In this document: piece by piece, positions 12,253-19,102 of the stretch | Numbering within the stretch: the stretch's first letter is position 1 | How the letters are laid out: each line of letters starts with the position of its first letter | NCBI GenBank assembly: GCA_044225565.1 | Contig: JBGAIL010000052.1 | Span: 1 to 25,888 of the forward strand | DNA: 25,888 nt | Source of the DNA: CAVXAE01 sp044225565 | GTDB taxonomy: Bacteria > Pseudomonadota > Gammaproteobacteria > Steroidobacterales > Steroidobacteraceae | Direction of reading: 5' to 3' | The notes under the pieces: generated by a model | Told to the model about the DNA's origin: nothing | Seen by the model: the letters and a program-made list of their open reading frames with translations, nothing else | Database searches by the model: none | Program-made: the position numbers and the translations under genes

Positions 12253-12891
12253 CTAGGGCTTCTTCGCGGGGGCGGCCGCGGCCGCCGGTGCCGCATCGCC
12301 GGAATTCGCCTTGAAGCGCAGCCCGAAGTTCACCGTGACCTCGTTCGCCACGAAGTCGGTAGCTTTCCACTGCCCCTGTCCGACACCGAAATCGAGCCTG
12401 TTGAAGTTCACGCGCCCAGTCACGTAGGCCGCAGGCCCACTCTTCTCGTTCGCCGTGCGGACGGTGAGCGGTACTTTCAGCTCGCGCGTCACGCCGTGCA
12501 GAGTGAGCTTGCCGATGGCTTCGTAGCGCCCTGCGGACACCGGGCTGAACCGGATGGCGCGGAACTTGGCCTGCGGGAACTTCGCCACGTCGAAGCCGTT
12601 GACGCCGCGCATCTCCCCGTCGCGCTGCTCGTCGCCTGTATCCAGTGAATCGAGATCCACCGTCACGTCCAGCTTGCTCGCGGGCAGGTTCGCGTCGGCG
12701 AAGCGCAAGGCGACGTCGTACTTGCGGAAACGCCCGGAGTTCTGCGCCTTGTCCTGCGTGAAGATGAATTTGAGCGAGCTGCGCGCGGGGTCCAGGGTGT
12801 AGTCGACGGGAGGTGCGGCGGCCTTCGAGCTCGCAGCGAACAAGGTGAAGGCCAGCGCGGCATACATCGGCGAACGCAGGATCGAGACCAT
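12253..12891 (-). CDS. YceI family periplasmic protein
   Basis: The 212-residue protein opens with a signal peptide (MVSILRSPMYAALAFTLFAASSKAAA) that directs it to the periplasm. The mature part is a YceI lipocalin-like beta barrel: YTLDPARSSLKFIF at the start, FRKYDVALRFADANLPASKLDVTVDLDSLDTG, VNGFDVAKFPQAKFRA, and GKLTLHGVTRELKVPLTV. Proteins of this fold bind amphiphiles such as polyisoprenoid quinones. A low-complexity Ala/Pro/Lys tail of about 15 residues closes the chain. It starts 12 bp after the cytochrome b561 gene on the same strand, the yceJ-yceI pairing of E. coli, so a shared role with the membrane cytochrome is likely. The exact ligand is unknown. Confidence 0.92.
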   Translation of the reverse strand: MVSILRSPMYAALAFTLFAASSKAAAPPVDYTLDPARSSLKFIFTQDKAQNSGRFRKYDVALRFADANLPASKLDVTVDLDSLDTGDEQRDGEMRGVNGFDVAKFPQAKFRAIRFSPVSAGRYEAIGKLTLHGVTRELKVPLTVRTANEKSGPAAYVTGRVNFNRLDFGVGQGQWKATDFVANEVTVNFGLRFKANSGDAAPAAAAAPAKKP

Positions 12892-12903
12892 TGCGGTAGC
12901 TCC

Positions 12904-13461
12904 TCAGCGCGGTGTGCGGGTGAAAGGCAGCATCCTGCGCAATACGTCGTCCTTCAGAACGAAATGATGTTTGAGTGCAGCCAGCACGTGCAGCACGGCC
13001 ACCACGATGAGCGCGGTGGCGAGTATCTCGTGCGTCTCGTGCAGGGCGTCGTAAAGAGCCTTGTCCTGCCCCACCAGGTTCGGCAGCTCGAACAGGCCGA
13101 ACCAGCTCACGGTGAAATTGCGGGCGGAGGACATCGTCCAGCCCGAAAGCGGGATGGCGAAGATCAGCACGTAGAGCGCAGCATGGGTGAAGCGGGCGAG
13201 GAAGCGCTCGTACGGCTTGAGGGTGTGGGGCAGCGCGGGCGTGGGATTCAGCCAGCGCCACGTGAGGCGCAGCACCGCCAGCATGAGGATGGTGATGCCC
13301 ACGGACTTGTGCCGGAGGATCAGCGCGATCTTCTCTCCGCCGAGCGGGAGGTCTTCCGCGAGGCTGATGAGCACGAACTGCGTGATGATCAAGGCCACCA
13401 CGAGCCAGTGGAACAGCTGGGCCAGCGACCCCCAACGCAAAGTGGTGTTTCGCAGAGGCAT
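12904..13461 (-). CDS. Cytochrome b561 family protein (YceJ-like)
   Basis: The 185-residue inner-membrane protein has four hydrophobic helices and the histidines expected for two b hemes: LFHWLVVALI in helix 1, LRHKSVGITILML in helix 2, and HETHEILATALIVVAVLHVLAALKHH in the last part. Members shuttle electrons between quinol and periplasmic acceptors, or, as CybB, oxidise quinol for superoxide. I chose the ATG at 13461 (MPLRNTTLRW) because the family's first helix begins directly after it; the frame stays open upstream through the opposing gene. No Shine-Dalgarno sequence precedes the ATG. It is the first gene of a pair with yceI and is divergent from the second YceI protein, with 17 bp between starts. 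Confidence 0.93.
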   Translation of the reverse strand: MPLRNTTLRWGSLAQLFHWLVVALIITQFVLISLAEDLPLGGEKIALILRHKSVGITILMLAVLRLTWRWLNPTPALPHTLKPYERFLARFTHAALYVLIFAIPLSGWTMSSARNFTVSWFGLFELPNLVGQDKALYDALHETHEILATALIVVAVLHVLAALKHHFVLKDDVLRRMLPFTRTPR

Positions 13462-13463
13462 GT

Positions 13464-13477
13464 GGTTAAGCTTAACC
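13464..13477. promoter_or_regulatory. Perfect 14-bp palindrome between divergent starts
   Basis: GGTTAAGCTTAACC fills most of the 17-bp spacer between the b561 ATG (13461) and the YceI-lipoprotein ATG (13479). Such symmetry is typical of a dimeric regulator's operator. It could equally hold overlapping, face-to-face -10-like elements (TTAAGC in both directions). It also contains an in-frame TAA upstream of the lipoprotein start, which fixes that start. I cannot name the regulator. Confidence 0.45.
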
Positions 13478-13478
13478 C

Positions 13479-14225
13479 ATGCGCCGGCCGCCACAAGCGA
13501 GATTGCTCTGCCAGGCGGCCGGCATTGCGCTACTCGCGGTATCCGTGCTGGCAGGTTGCGCGGCCCCAACACGTGCGCCGGCTCCTCCGCCGGACGTCGT
13601 CGATTCCGTCGGCAATGCTGCCCCTGCGGTCGAAGGGCGTCGCTATGAGATCGTTCCGGCGGATTCACTGCTCGCCATCCGGGTCTTTCGCGGCGGCACG
13701 CTGGCCCGTATGGGGCACAACCACCTGGTGGCTTCGCACGATCTGGCCGGCACTGTAATTCTGCCGCAGGATCTCACGGCGGCGCGCTTCGAGCTGCGCT
13801 TTCCCGTGGCGAAGCTCACGGTCGATGAAGCCGCGCTGCGCCAGCAGGAAGGAGAGGAATTCGCCGCGGAGGTGCCGGAATCTGCGCGCGAGGGCACGCG
13901 AAAGAACATGCTGGGTGAGGCGCTGCTGGATGCGGCGCGCTTTCCGGAGATCGTCCTGAAGTCGGAGCGGATCGAAGTGGCTGCGCCGGGTGAGTTGATC
14001 GCCCACGTGCAGGTCACCGTACGGGATCGCACTTCGACGGTCACGGTGCCGCTGCACCACGAAAGCACCCCGGACCACCTCACCGCCACTGGCGAGCTCA
14101 CCCTGAAACAGACGGACCTCGGTCTCACGCCCTTCAGTGTGATGATGGGTGCGCTGCAGGTGCAGGACGAGATGAAGGTCAGGTTCAGCATCCGCTGCGT
14201 GGCGGCGCAGCCCTTGCAGGAATAG
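13479..14225 (+). CDS. YceI family lipoprotein
   Basis: The 248-residue product begins with a lipoprotein signal peptide ending in LAVSVLAGC, a good lipobox with Cys27 as the first mature residue, so it is likely anchored to a membrane facing the periplasm. After a Pro/Ala-rich linker the body is YceI-like: YEIVPADSLLAIRVFRGG, MGHNHLVASHDLAG, AARFELRFPVAKLTVDE, AARFPEIVLKSERI, GELTLKQTDLGLTPFSVMMGALQVQDEMKVRF. The GHNH motif is common in this branch. It differs from the soluble YceI protein on the other side of cytochrome b561, so the locus holds two non-identical YceI proteins around one cytochrome. The start is fixed by an upstream in-frame TAA. The 3' end is two bases from the convergent glyoxalase-fold gene. 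Confidence 0.9.
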   Translation: MRRPPQARLLCQAAGIALLAVSVLAGCAAPTRAPAPPPDVVDSVGNAAPAVEGRRYEIVPADSLLAIRVFRGGTLARMGHNHLVASHDLAGTVILPQDLTAARFELRFPVAKLTVDEAALRQQEGEEFAAEVPESAREGTRKNMLGEALLDAARFPEIVLKSERIEVAAPGELIAHVQVTVRDRTSTVTVPLHHESTPDHLTATGELTLKQTDLGLTPFSVMMGALQVQDEMKVRFSIRCVAAQPLQE

Positions 14226-14227
14226 CG

Positions 14228-14947
14228 CTACGGCTCTTTTTCGAGCAGCAGCAGGGCGGTGCCTTCCGGCGCCTCGATCAATGCGTTCGCCCTGGGGTCG
14301 AGCCCGCGCGGCAGCTCACGGGACACGGGGATCTCCAACTCGCCCAGCCGCGCGATTCGCTCGCGCATCCGTGGATCGGTGAACACGAGCATCGGCGCAT
14401 CGAACGTGCGCGGCCGATGGAACGCGACGTTGAGATGGTCGCTGGTGAGCGGCAGCCGCAGATAGGGCGTCTCTTCCTCTTCCGATGCGACGAAGCCGAG
14501 CGATTCCCAGAAAGCCCGTGCCGCAGCGAAGTCCGCGGCGGGCAGGCTCAGCTCCGTGAAGTAACCGCACAGCGAAGTCTCGTGTGTACGGCGCACCACT
14601 GGTGAGTACGTGCGCGCCTCGAGCACGGCGATGCGCTGCCCGCCCGGATCGCGGAAGGCGATCTCGTTGAAAGTCTCTTCGCCCGCGCGCAACAGCTCGA
14701 GATCGATGCCACGCGTTTCGAAAGCAGTCGCGTGCCTCGCGACGTCCGGCTGGACATAGGTGATCGAAAAGCGTGCGAGCCGTCGCTGATGCAGGCCCAG
14801 GAACAGACGGCCATCGGTGAGCACGCCATACGGATGCGTCCAGGTATCACCCGTCGCAGCCTGGATGAATCCGAGCCGCTCGTAGAATTCCACCGACGCG
14901 CGGATGTCCGCCGTCTCGATGCCGATCTCGTGGAAGCGACCGAGCAT
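14228..14947 (-). CDS. VOC (glyoxalase/dioxygenase-fold) family protein
   Basis: The 239-residue protein has two vicinal-oxygen-chelate repeats. The first begins RFHEIGIETADIRASVEFYERLGF and contains FNEIAFRDPGGQRIAVLEAR. The second begins GYFTELSLPAADFAAARAFWESLGF and ends ANALIEAPEGTALLLLEKEP. Metal ligands of this fold are usually H/E at the start of each module; H6 and E132-like positions fit, although the second module's His is not obvious. It could be a small-molecule lyase, dioxygenase or resistance-binding protein; nothing here separates these. It starts nine bases after the hemH stop and is probably the last gene of the transcript that includes hemH. Confidence 0.85.
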   Translation of the reverse strand: MLGRFHEIGIETADIRASVEFYERLGFIQAATGDTWTHPYGVLTDGRLFLGLHQRRLARFSITYVQPDVARHATAFETRGIDLELLRAGEETFNEIAFRDPGGQRIAVLEARTYSPVVRRTHETSLCGYFTELSLPAADFAAARAFWESLGFVASEEEETPYLRLPLTSDHLNVAFHRPRTFDAPMLVFTDPRMRERIARLGELEIPVSRELPRGLDPRANALIEAPEGTALLLLEKEP

Positions 14948-14956
14948 CGGCGCGCC

Positions 14957-15979
14957 TCACGCCCAGCCGTGGCTGTGGCGCGCAATGAGCGAGGCGAGGA
15001 ATTCCGCGTGCGTGGTGCGCGCGTTGAGCGCGGGCACATACAGGAACTTGCGGCCGCCGGCGCCCATGAAGGCCTTGCGATTCTCCACGTCGATCTCCTC
15101 GAGGGTCTCGAGGCAGTCGATGGCGAAGCCGGGGCACACGACGGTGAGCTCGTCCACTCCGCGCTTCGGCAGCTCGGCGACGTAGTCGATGGTGTAGGGC
15201 TTGAGCCATTCCGCCGCGCCGAAGCGCGATTGGAACGTGGCGGTCCATTCGCCTTCCGCCAGGCCCAGCGCTGCGGCCAGCCGCTGCGCCGTTTCCCGGC
15301 ATTTGCGGAAGTAGGGGTCGCCGCTCTGCGCGTAGCGCAACGGGATGCCGTGGAAGGAGATCACGAGATGCTTCGTTCGGCCCTGGGTGCTCCAGACGTC
15401 CGCCACGCTGGCCCGCAGGGCTTCGATGTAGTCCGGCTCGACGTGATAGTCCGAAACGAACCTCAGCTCCGGCAGCCAGCGCCAGTCGCGCAGCTCGTGA
15501 TTGATGCGGTCGTGCACCGCGCCGGTGGTCGAGCCGGAGTATTGAGGGAAGAGCGGCAGCACCAGCAGCTGCTTCACGCCTTCTTCGCGAAGGCGGGCCA
15601 GGGAATCCCGTACGCTCGGCGGCGAGTAGAGCATGCCCAGCTCGACGGACAGCTTCGTCGGTACTCGCTGAGCGAGCGCGCGAGTGAGCTCGGTGCGCAG
15701 CCTGGACGATATGGCGACCAGCGGCGAGCCTTCCGGCGTCCAGATGCTCTGGTACTTGCGCGCGATCCGCGACGGGCGCAAAGGCAGGATGAAGCCGTAG
15801 AGGATCGGTAGCCATAGCGCGCGGGGCAGCTCCACCACACGGGGGTCCGAGAGCAGCCCTTTCAGAAAGCTGCGCACGTCCCGGGGTGCGAGCGATGCCG
15901 GCGTGCCGGAATTGACCAACAGCACGCCGATGTGCGCGGCGCTGTCGTGGCGGCTGTCGGGCGAGCTTCGGTATGGCAT
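14957..15979 (-). CDS. hemH: Ferrochelatase
   Basis: This 340-residue enzyme inserts Fe2+ into protoporphyrin IX, the last step of protoheme synthesis. It shows GVLLVNSGTPASLAPRDVRSFL at the N-terminus, LPLFPQYSGSTTGA in the middle, SFHGIPLRY with the active-site His210, GDPYFRKCRETA, FQSRFG-EWLKPYT, and VVCPGFAIDCLETLEEI with the conserved Glu291. The length and order are normal. It lies 27 bp after mrpG on the same strand and may be read from the Mrp operon transcript. Heme from this enzyme would also supply the nearby cytochrome b561, but that link is an inference from position only. Confidence 0.96.
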   Translation of the reverse strand: MPYRSSPDSRHDSAAHIGVLLVNSGTPASLAPRDVRSFLKGLLSDPRVVELPRALWLPILYGFILPLRPSRIARKYQSIWTPEGSPLVAISSRLRTELTRALAQRVPTKLSVELGMLYSPPSVRDSLARLREEGVKQLLVLPLFPQYSGSTTGAVHDRINHELRDWRWLPELRFVSDYHVEPDYIEALRASVADVWSTQGRTKHLVISFHGIPLRYAQSGDPYFRKCRETAQRLAAALGLAEGEWTATFQSRFGAAEWLKPYTIDYVAELPKRGVDELTVVCPGFAIDCLETLEEIDVENRKAFMGAGGRKFLYVPALNARTTHAEFLASLIARHSHGWA

Positions 15980-16006
15980 CGGGCGGCAAGATACCCGAGA
16001 GCCGGG

Positions 16007-16339
16007 CTATTCGGACAGCCGGGAGCGCTCGGGATGCCTGGAGCGGCGCACGGCCGCACGCATCAGCAGCATGGCCGTCATGGGCGCCGTCGTGACGATG
16101 AACACGGTGATGAGCACTTCGCGCAGGACGGGCCGGTGCGCGATCACCGAGCCGAGCAGGATGGAGCTCAGGAGCACGCATCCGGTGCCGAGGGTGTTGC
16201 CCATCGAGACGCCGTGCATGCGGGCGTAGAGCGACTTGAGCCGCACCAGGCCGAGCGAGCCGAGCAGTGTGAGCAGGCCCCCGGCAATCAGCAGTAGTGC
16301 CACCGGCAGCATGACCCACGAAGGCAGCTCCGCGATCAT
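16007..16339 (-). CDS. mrpG: Mrp Na+/H+ antiporter subunit G
   Basis: This 110-residue membrane subunit has three hydrophobic helices and the MrpG signature GLLTLLGSLGLVRLKSLYARMHGVSMGNTLG, followed by VLITVFIVTTAPMTAMLLMRAA and a short charged tail. It is an essential small subunit of the multi-protein Na+/H+ antiporter. The ATG overlaps the TGA of mrpF by the ATGA junction at 16336-16339, which implies translational coupling. It is the last antiporter gene, with hemH 27 bp downstream. Confidence 0.93.
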   Translation of the reverse strand: MIAELPSWVMLPVALLLIAGGLLTLLGSLGLVRLKSLYARMHGVSMGNTLGTGCVLLSSILLGSVIAHRPVLREVLITVFIVTTAPMTAMLLMRAAVRRSRHPERSRLSE

Positions 16340-16617
16340 GGCTCGATGACCTCGCCGCGCAGCAGGAACTTCGCGAGCGCGATCGAGCCGACGAATCCGA
16401 AGAGCGCGATGAGCAGCGCGATGTCGAAATACACCGTGGTGCCGGAGCGGATACCCAGCATCAGCAGCGTGAGCATGCCGTTGATGTAGAACGTGTCGAG
16501 CGCGAGCACGCGGTCCTGCGCCGAAGGACCACGGATCATCCGCACGGCGGCGAGCGACATCGAGAGCACGAAGCACAGCTGCGCGAACCAGATGGCAAAG
16601 CCGAGCAGCGCGCTCAT
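16336..16617 (-). CDS. mrpF: Mrp Na+/H+ antiporter subunit F
   Basis: This 93-residue subunit has three helices. Family marks are AAVRMIRGPSAQDRVLALDTFYING in the loop after helix 1 and YFDIALLIALFGFVGSIALAKFLLRGEVIEP at the end. MrpF is a small required subunit of the hetero-oligomeric antiporter. It overlaps mrpE by ATGA at its start and mrpG by ATGA at its end. Confidence 0.94.
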   Translation of the reverse strand: MSALLGFAIWFAQLCFVLSMSLAAVRMIRGPSAQDRVLALDTFYINGMLTLLMLGIRSGTTVYFDIALLIALFGFVGSIALAKFLLRGEVIEP

Positions 16618-17099
16618 TCGAATATCTCCATCAGGAGCCGTTCGTAGCGTTGCTTGATGGTGCGGATCCAGGCGCTTTCGTCCTGCAGGTCGAGCACGTG
16701 CAGCGTGAGTGTTCCGCCATCCGGTGTGAGATCGACCCATACCGTGCCCGGCGTCGAGGTGACGATGGCGGACAGCGCAGCGAGACCATGCGGATCACGC
16801 ATGTCGAGCGGGATGTGCACGAAGCCCGAGTGCACCTGGCGTTTGCCCGTGAGCCCGAGCACGATGCGGGCGACGCCGAGATTCGACCGCACGATGTCGA
16901 CGAGCACGCGGCCCAGCAGGCGCACGATGGTCAACGGCCGGCGCACACGCGGTTGATCGGGGCGTATCGGACGGAAACCCAGCACCATCAGCAGCGCGAG
17001 CAGAGAGCCGAGCACGACATGACCGACACTCACGGTATCGTTCAGCAGCAGCCACATCACGACCAGGCCGATCAGCAACAGGAACGGCAGCCGCTTCAT
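16614..17099 (-). CDS. mrpE: Mrp Na+/H+ antiporter subunit E
   Basis: This 161-residue subunit opens with two hydrophobic helices (MKRLPFLLLIGLVVMWLLL, then VLGSLLALLMVLGF) followed by a cytoplasmic region with the family motifs VDIVRSNLGVARIVL, HIPLDMRDPHGLAALSAIVTSTPGTVWVDL and the ending LHVLDLQDESAWI. The ATG at 17099 overlaps the restored stop of mrpD (ATGA). In the raw sequence the frame of the broken mrpD runs straight through this start, so the sequence as given would encode a MrpD-MrpE fusion; I take this as a by-product of the mrpD duplication, not a real fusion. Confidence 0.93.
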   Translation of the reverse strand: MKRLPFLLLIGLVVMWLLLNDTVSVGHVVLGSLLALLMVLGFRPIRPDQPRVRRPLTIVRLLGRVLVDIVRSNLGVARIVLGLTGKRQVHSGFVHIPLDMRDPHGLAALSAIVTSTPGTVWVDLTPDGGTLTLHVLDLQDESAWIRTIKQRYERLLMEIFE

Positions 17100-18761
17100 G
17101 GCACCTGCGCCTCCGCGTCCGGAAGCACGGCCCTGATGTAGGAGCGCGGCGCCTTCAGCGTCTGTGCGGCGGATTCGAGATATTCCATGGTGGGGCGCGC
17201 CGCGACCGTCAGAGCGATGCCGAGCAGCACGAGGAACGCGACGGGCCCCGCCTCGGAGCAGCACGAGGAACGCGACGGGCCCTGCCTCGATGATGCGCAG
17301 TCGGGGCGTGTTCCGGCCCACCACGCTCCAGAAAAGCCGCATGCCCATCCGTGTCAACGCGATGATGCCGGCCAGCCCTCCCACGAGCAGCGCACCCACG
17401 AACACCCAGGCATGCGAGGCGCTCCCGTCGATGCGGAAGAATTCGAGCGTGGCGGAGAGCAGGGCGAGCTTGGCAACGAAACCCGCGAGCGGTGGTGAGC
17501 CGGTGACGAGCAGCGTGCAGCACACGAATGCGAGGCCCAGGAAGGCCATGGCGGCGGGAATCGCCACGCCGATCTCGTCTTCCGGCGGATGCGGATCCGG
17601 TGGCTCGCCGACGCTGAACGCGGTGTACGTGGCGGGCGGTGCCGCTTCCTCGTCGGCGAGCTCGGGCGAGTTCGTGCGCATCCGCTCCGTCATCCCGCTC
17701 AGCAGGAAGAACGCGCCACCGGCGAGCACCGATCCGGTGAGGTAAAAGAGCCCGGCGGCGACCATGTCCGGCGTGCCGACGCCGATGACGGCGAGCAGCG
17801 TCCCGGAGGACAGGATGATGGTGAAGGCGATGAGCCGTGGCAGCTGCCGCGCGGCCAGGATGCCGGCGATGCCGAAAGCCATGGTTGCCAGCGCGACGTA
17901 GAACAGCCAGGGCCCCGCGAACGGTGCGATGGGATGCTCGAGAATCGAGGCGAGGCGCAGGATCGCGTAGATGCCCACTTTGGTGGTGATGGACAGTGCG
18001 GCGGCGACGGGCGCACGTGCGGCGGAGTACGCGCCCGGCAGCCAGAAGTTGAGCGGCCAGCCGCCCGCTTTCACCAGGAACGCGATGCCGAGGATCGAGG
18101 CTCCCGCCTCGCCGATGCTGCGTTCCGCGGGCGGCAGGCTTTGCCAGCGGGCCGCGATGTCCGCCATGTTCAGCGTGCCGGCGACGCCGTAGATCATCGC
18201 GACGCCGATGAGGAAAGCGAACGAGGCGGCGAGGTTCACTGCGATGAAGTGCAGCGCCGACTTCACGCGCCGCGCACCGCCGCCGTGCAGCAGCAGCGCG
18301 TACGATGCGGCGAGCAGGATCTCGAAGAACACGAACAGGTTGAACAGGTCGCCGGTTAGGAAGGCGCCGTTCAGGCCCAGCATCAGGAATTGCACGAGCG
18401 AGTGGTAGTGCACGCCGAGCCGGTCCCACCTCGCGAAGGAGTACACGATGACGGCTAGGGAGAGGGTGGCCGTGAGGGTGATCATGAGCGCAGCAAGGCG
18501 GTCCACCACCAGCACGATGCCGAACGGCGCCGGCCAGCTGCCGATCGCGTAGACGCCGATGCCTTCCGGCCAGATCTGTGGCACCGAATCCGTGGTGAGC
18601 GTGAGCAGCACGAGCGCGGCTCCGAGCTGCACGAGAGTCGCCACCACTGCGAGGATGGCGCGCGGCGTGCGTTGCGATTCGCCGAAGAGCAGCAGGAGCG
18701 CGCCGGCGACCAGCGGCACCAGGATGGGCAGGGAAGGCAGGTGCTGCAGCCACGGGCTCAC
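17096..18761 (-). CDS. mrpD: Mrp Na+/H+ antiporter subunit D (frame broken near the 3' end by a 34-bp duplication)
   Basis: MrpD is a large antiporter-like membrane subunit related to the NuoL/M/N proton pumps of complex I. The GTG start at 18761 (MSPWLQHLPSLPILVPL) follows the mrpC stop by two bases. Typical segments are NGAFLTGDLFNLFVFFEILLAASYALL (with the conserved Glu), FLVKAGGWPLNFWLPGAY (with the conserved Lys), and VGVAIPAAMAFLGLAF after a hydrophilic Asp/Glu/Pro-rich loop. Near the end a 34-bp tandem duplication (17222-17289) shifts the frame. Removing one copy restores GIALTVAARPTMEYLESAAQ and AVLPDAEAQVP with a stop overlapping the mrpE start, for 543 residues. Without the repair, the last 50 or so residues become unrelated Arg-rich sequence. 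It may be an assembly error or a real inactivating mutation. Confidence 0.88.
17222..17289. repeat. 34-bp near-perfect tandem duplication inside mrpD
   Basis: Bases 17222-17255 and 17256-17289 are the same 34-mer, beginning gagcagcacgaggaacgcga, with one difference (c at 17249, t at 17283). Thirty-four is not a multiple of three, so the second copy shifts the mrpD frame. Deleting either copy gives a normal MrpD C-terminus and the expected ATGA overlap with mrpE. Confidence 0.95.
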
Positions 18762-18763
18762 GG

Positions 18764-19102
18764 TCAGTGCTCCTCGCCGTCGACGTGGTCGGTGCCCGTC
18801 AACCCGCGGGACACGAGCAGTACCACCAGGAAGAGCGCGGTGGTCGCGAAGCCGATGACGATAGCCGTGAGCACCAGCGCTTGTGGCACCGGGTCTGCAT
18901 ACAGCGCCGGTTCGAGGGTGCCATCCCGTGAGACGATGGGCGGATGGTCCACGACCAGCCGGCCCATGCCAAAGATGAACAGATTGACGCCGTAGGAGAG
19001 CAGCGCGAGCCCCATGAGCACCTGGAAGGTGCGCGGCCGCAGCAGCAGCCAGGTTCCGGAGGCGGTGAGCACGCCGATGGCGAGTGCGTAGACGAGCTCC
19101 AT
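18764..19102 (-). CDS. mrpC: Mrp Na+/H+ antiporter subunit C
   Basis: This 112-residue subunit is a NuoK homologue with three helices. Family marks are LLRPRTFQVLMGLALLSYGVNLFIFGMGRL and ADPVPQALVLTAIVIGFATTALFLVVLL, including the conserved Asp-Pro-x-Pro-Gln-Ala-Leu-Val-Leu-Thr-Ala-Ile-Val. A hydrophilic tail ends in DGEEH. The ATG at 19102 shares its A with the TGA of the MrpAB gene (TGATG). The frame stays open upstream inside mrpA, but the homologous part begins at this Met. Confidence 0.95.
   Translation of the reverse strand: MELVYALAIGVLTASGTWLLLRPRTFQVLMGLALLSYGVNLFIFGMGRLVVDHPPIVSRDGTLEPALYADPVPQALVLTAIVIGFATTALFLVVLLVSRGLTGTDHVDGEEH

Noticed and set aside
11792..13435. 547-codon minus-strand frame over the small hypothetical gene, yceI and b561
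   Set aside because: It reads yceI and b561 out of frame; the correct frames have signal peptide, domain motifs and heme-ligand histidines.
16614..18761. A real MrpD-MrpE fusion protein
   Set aside because: The join depends on a 34-bp tandem duplication, and the linking residues are out-of-frame Arg-rich sequence. Removing one copy gives separate genes with an ATGA overlap.
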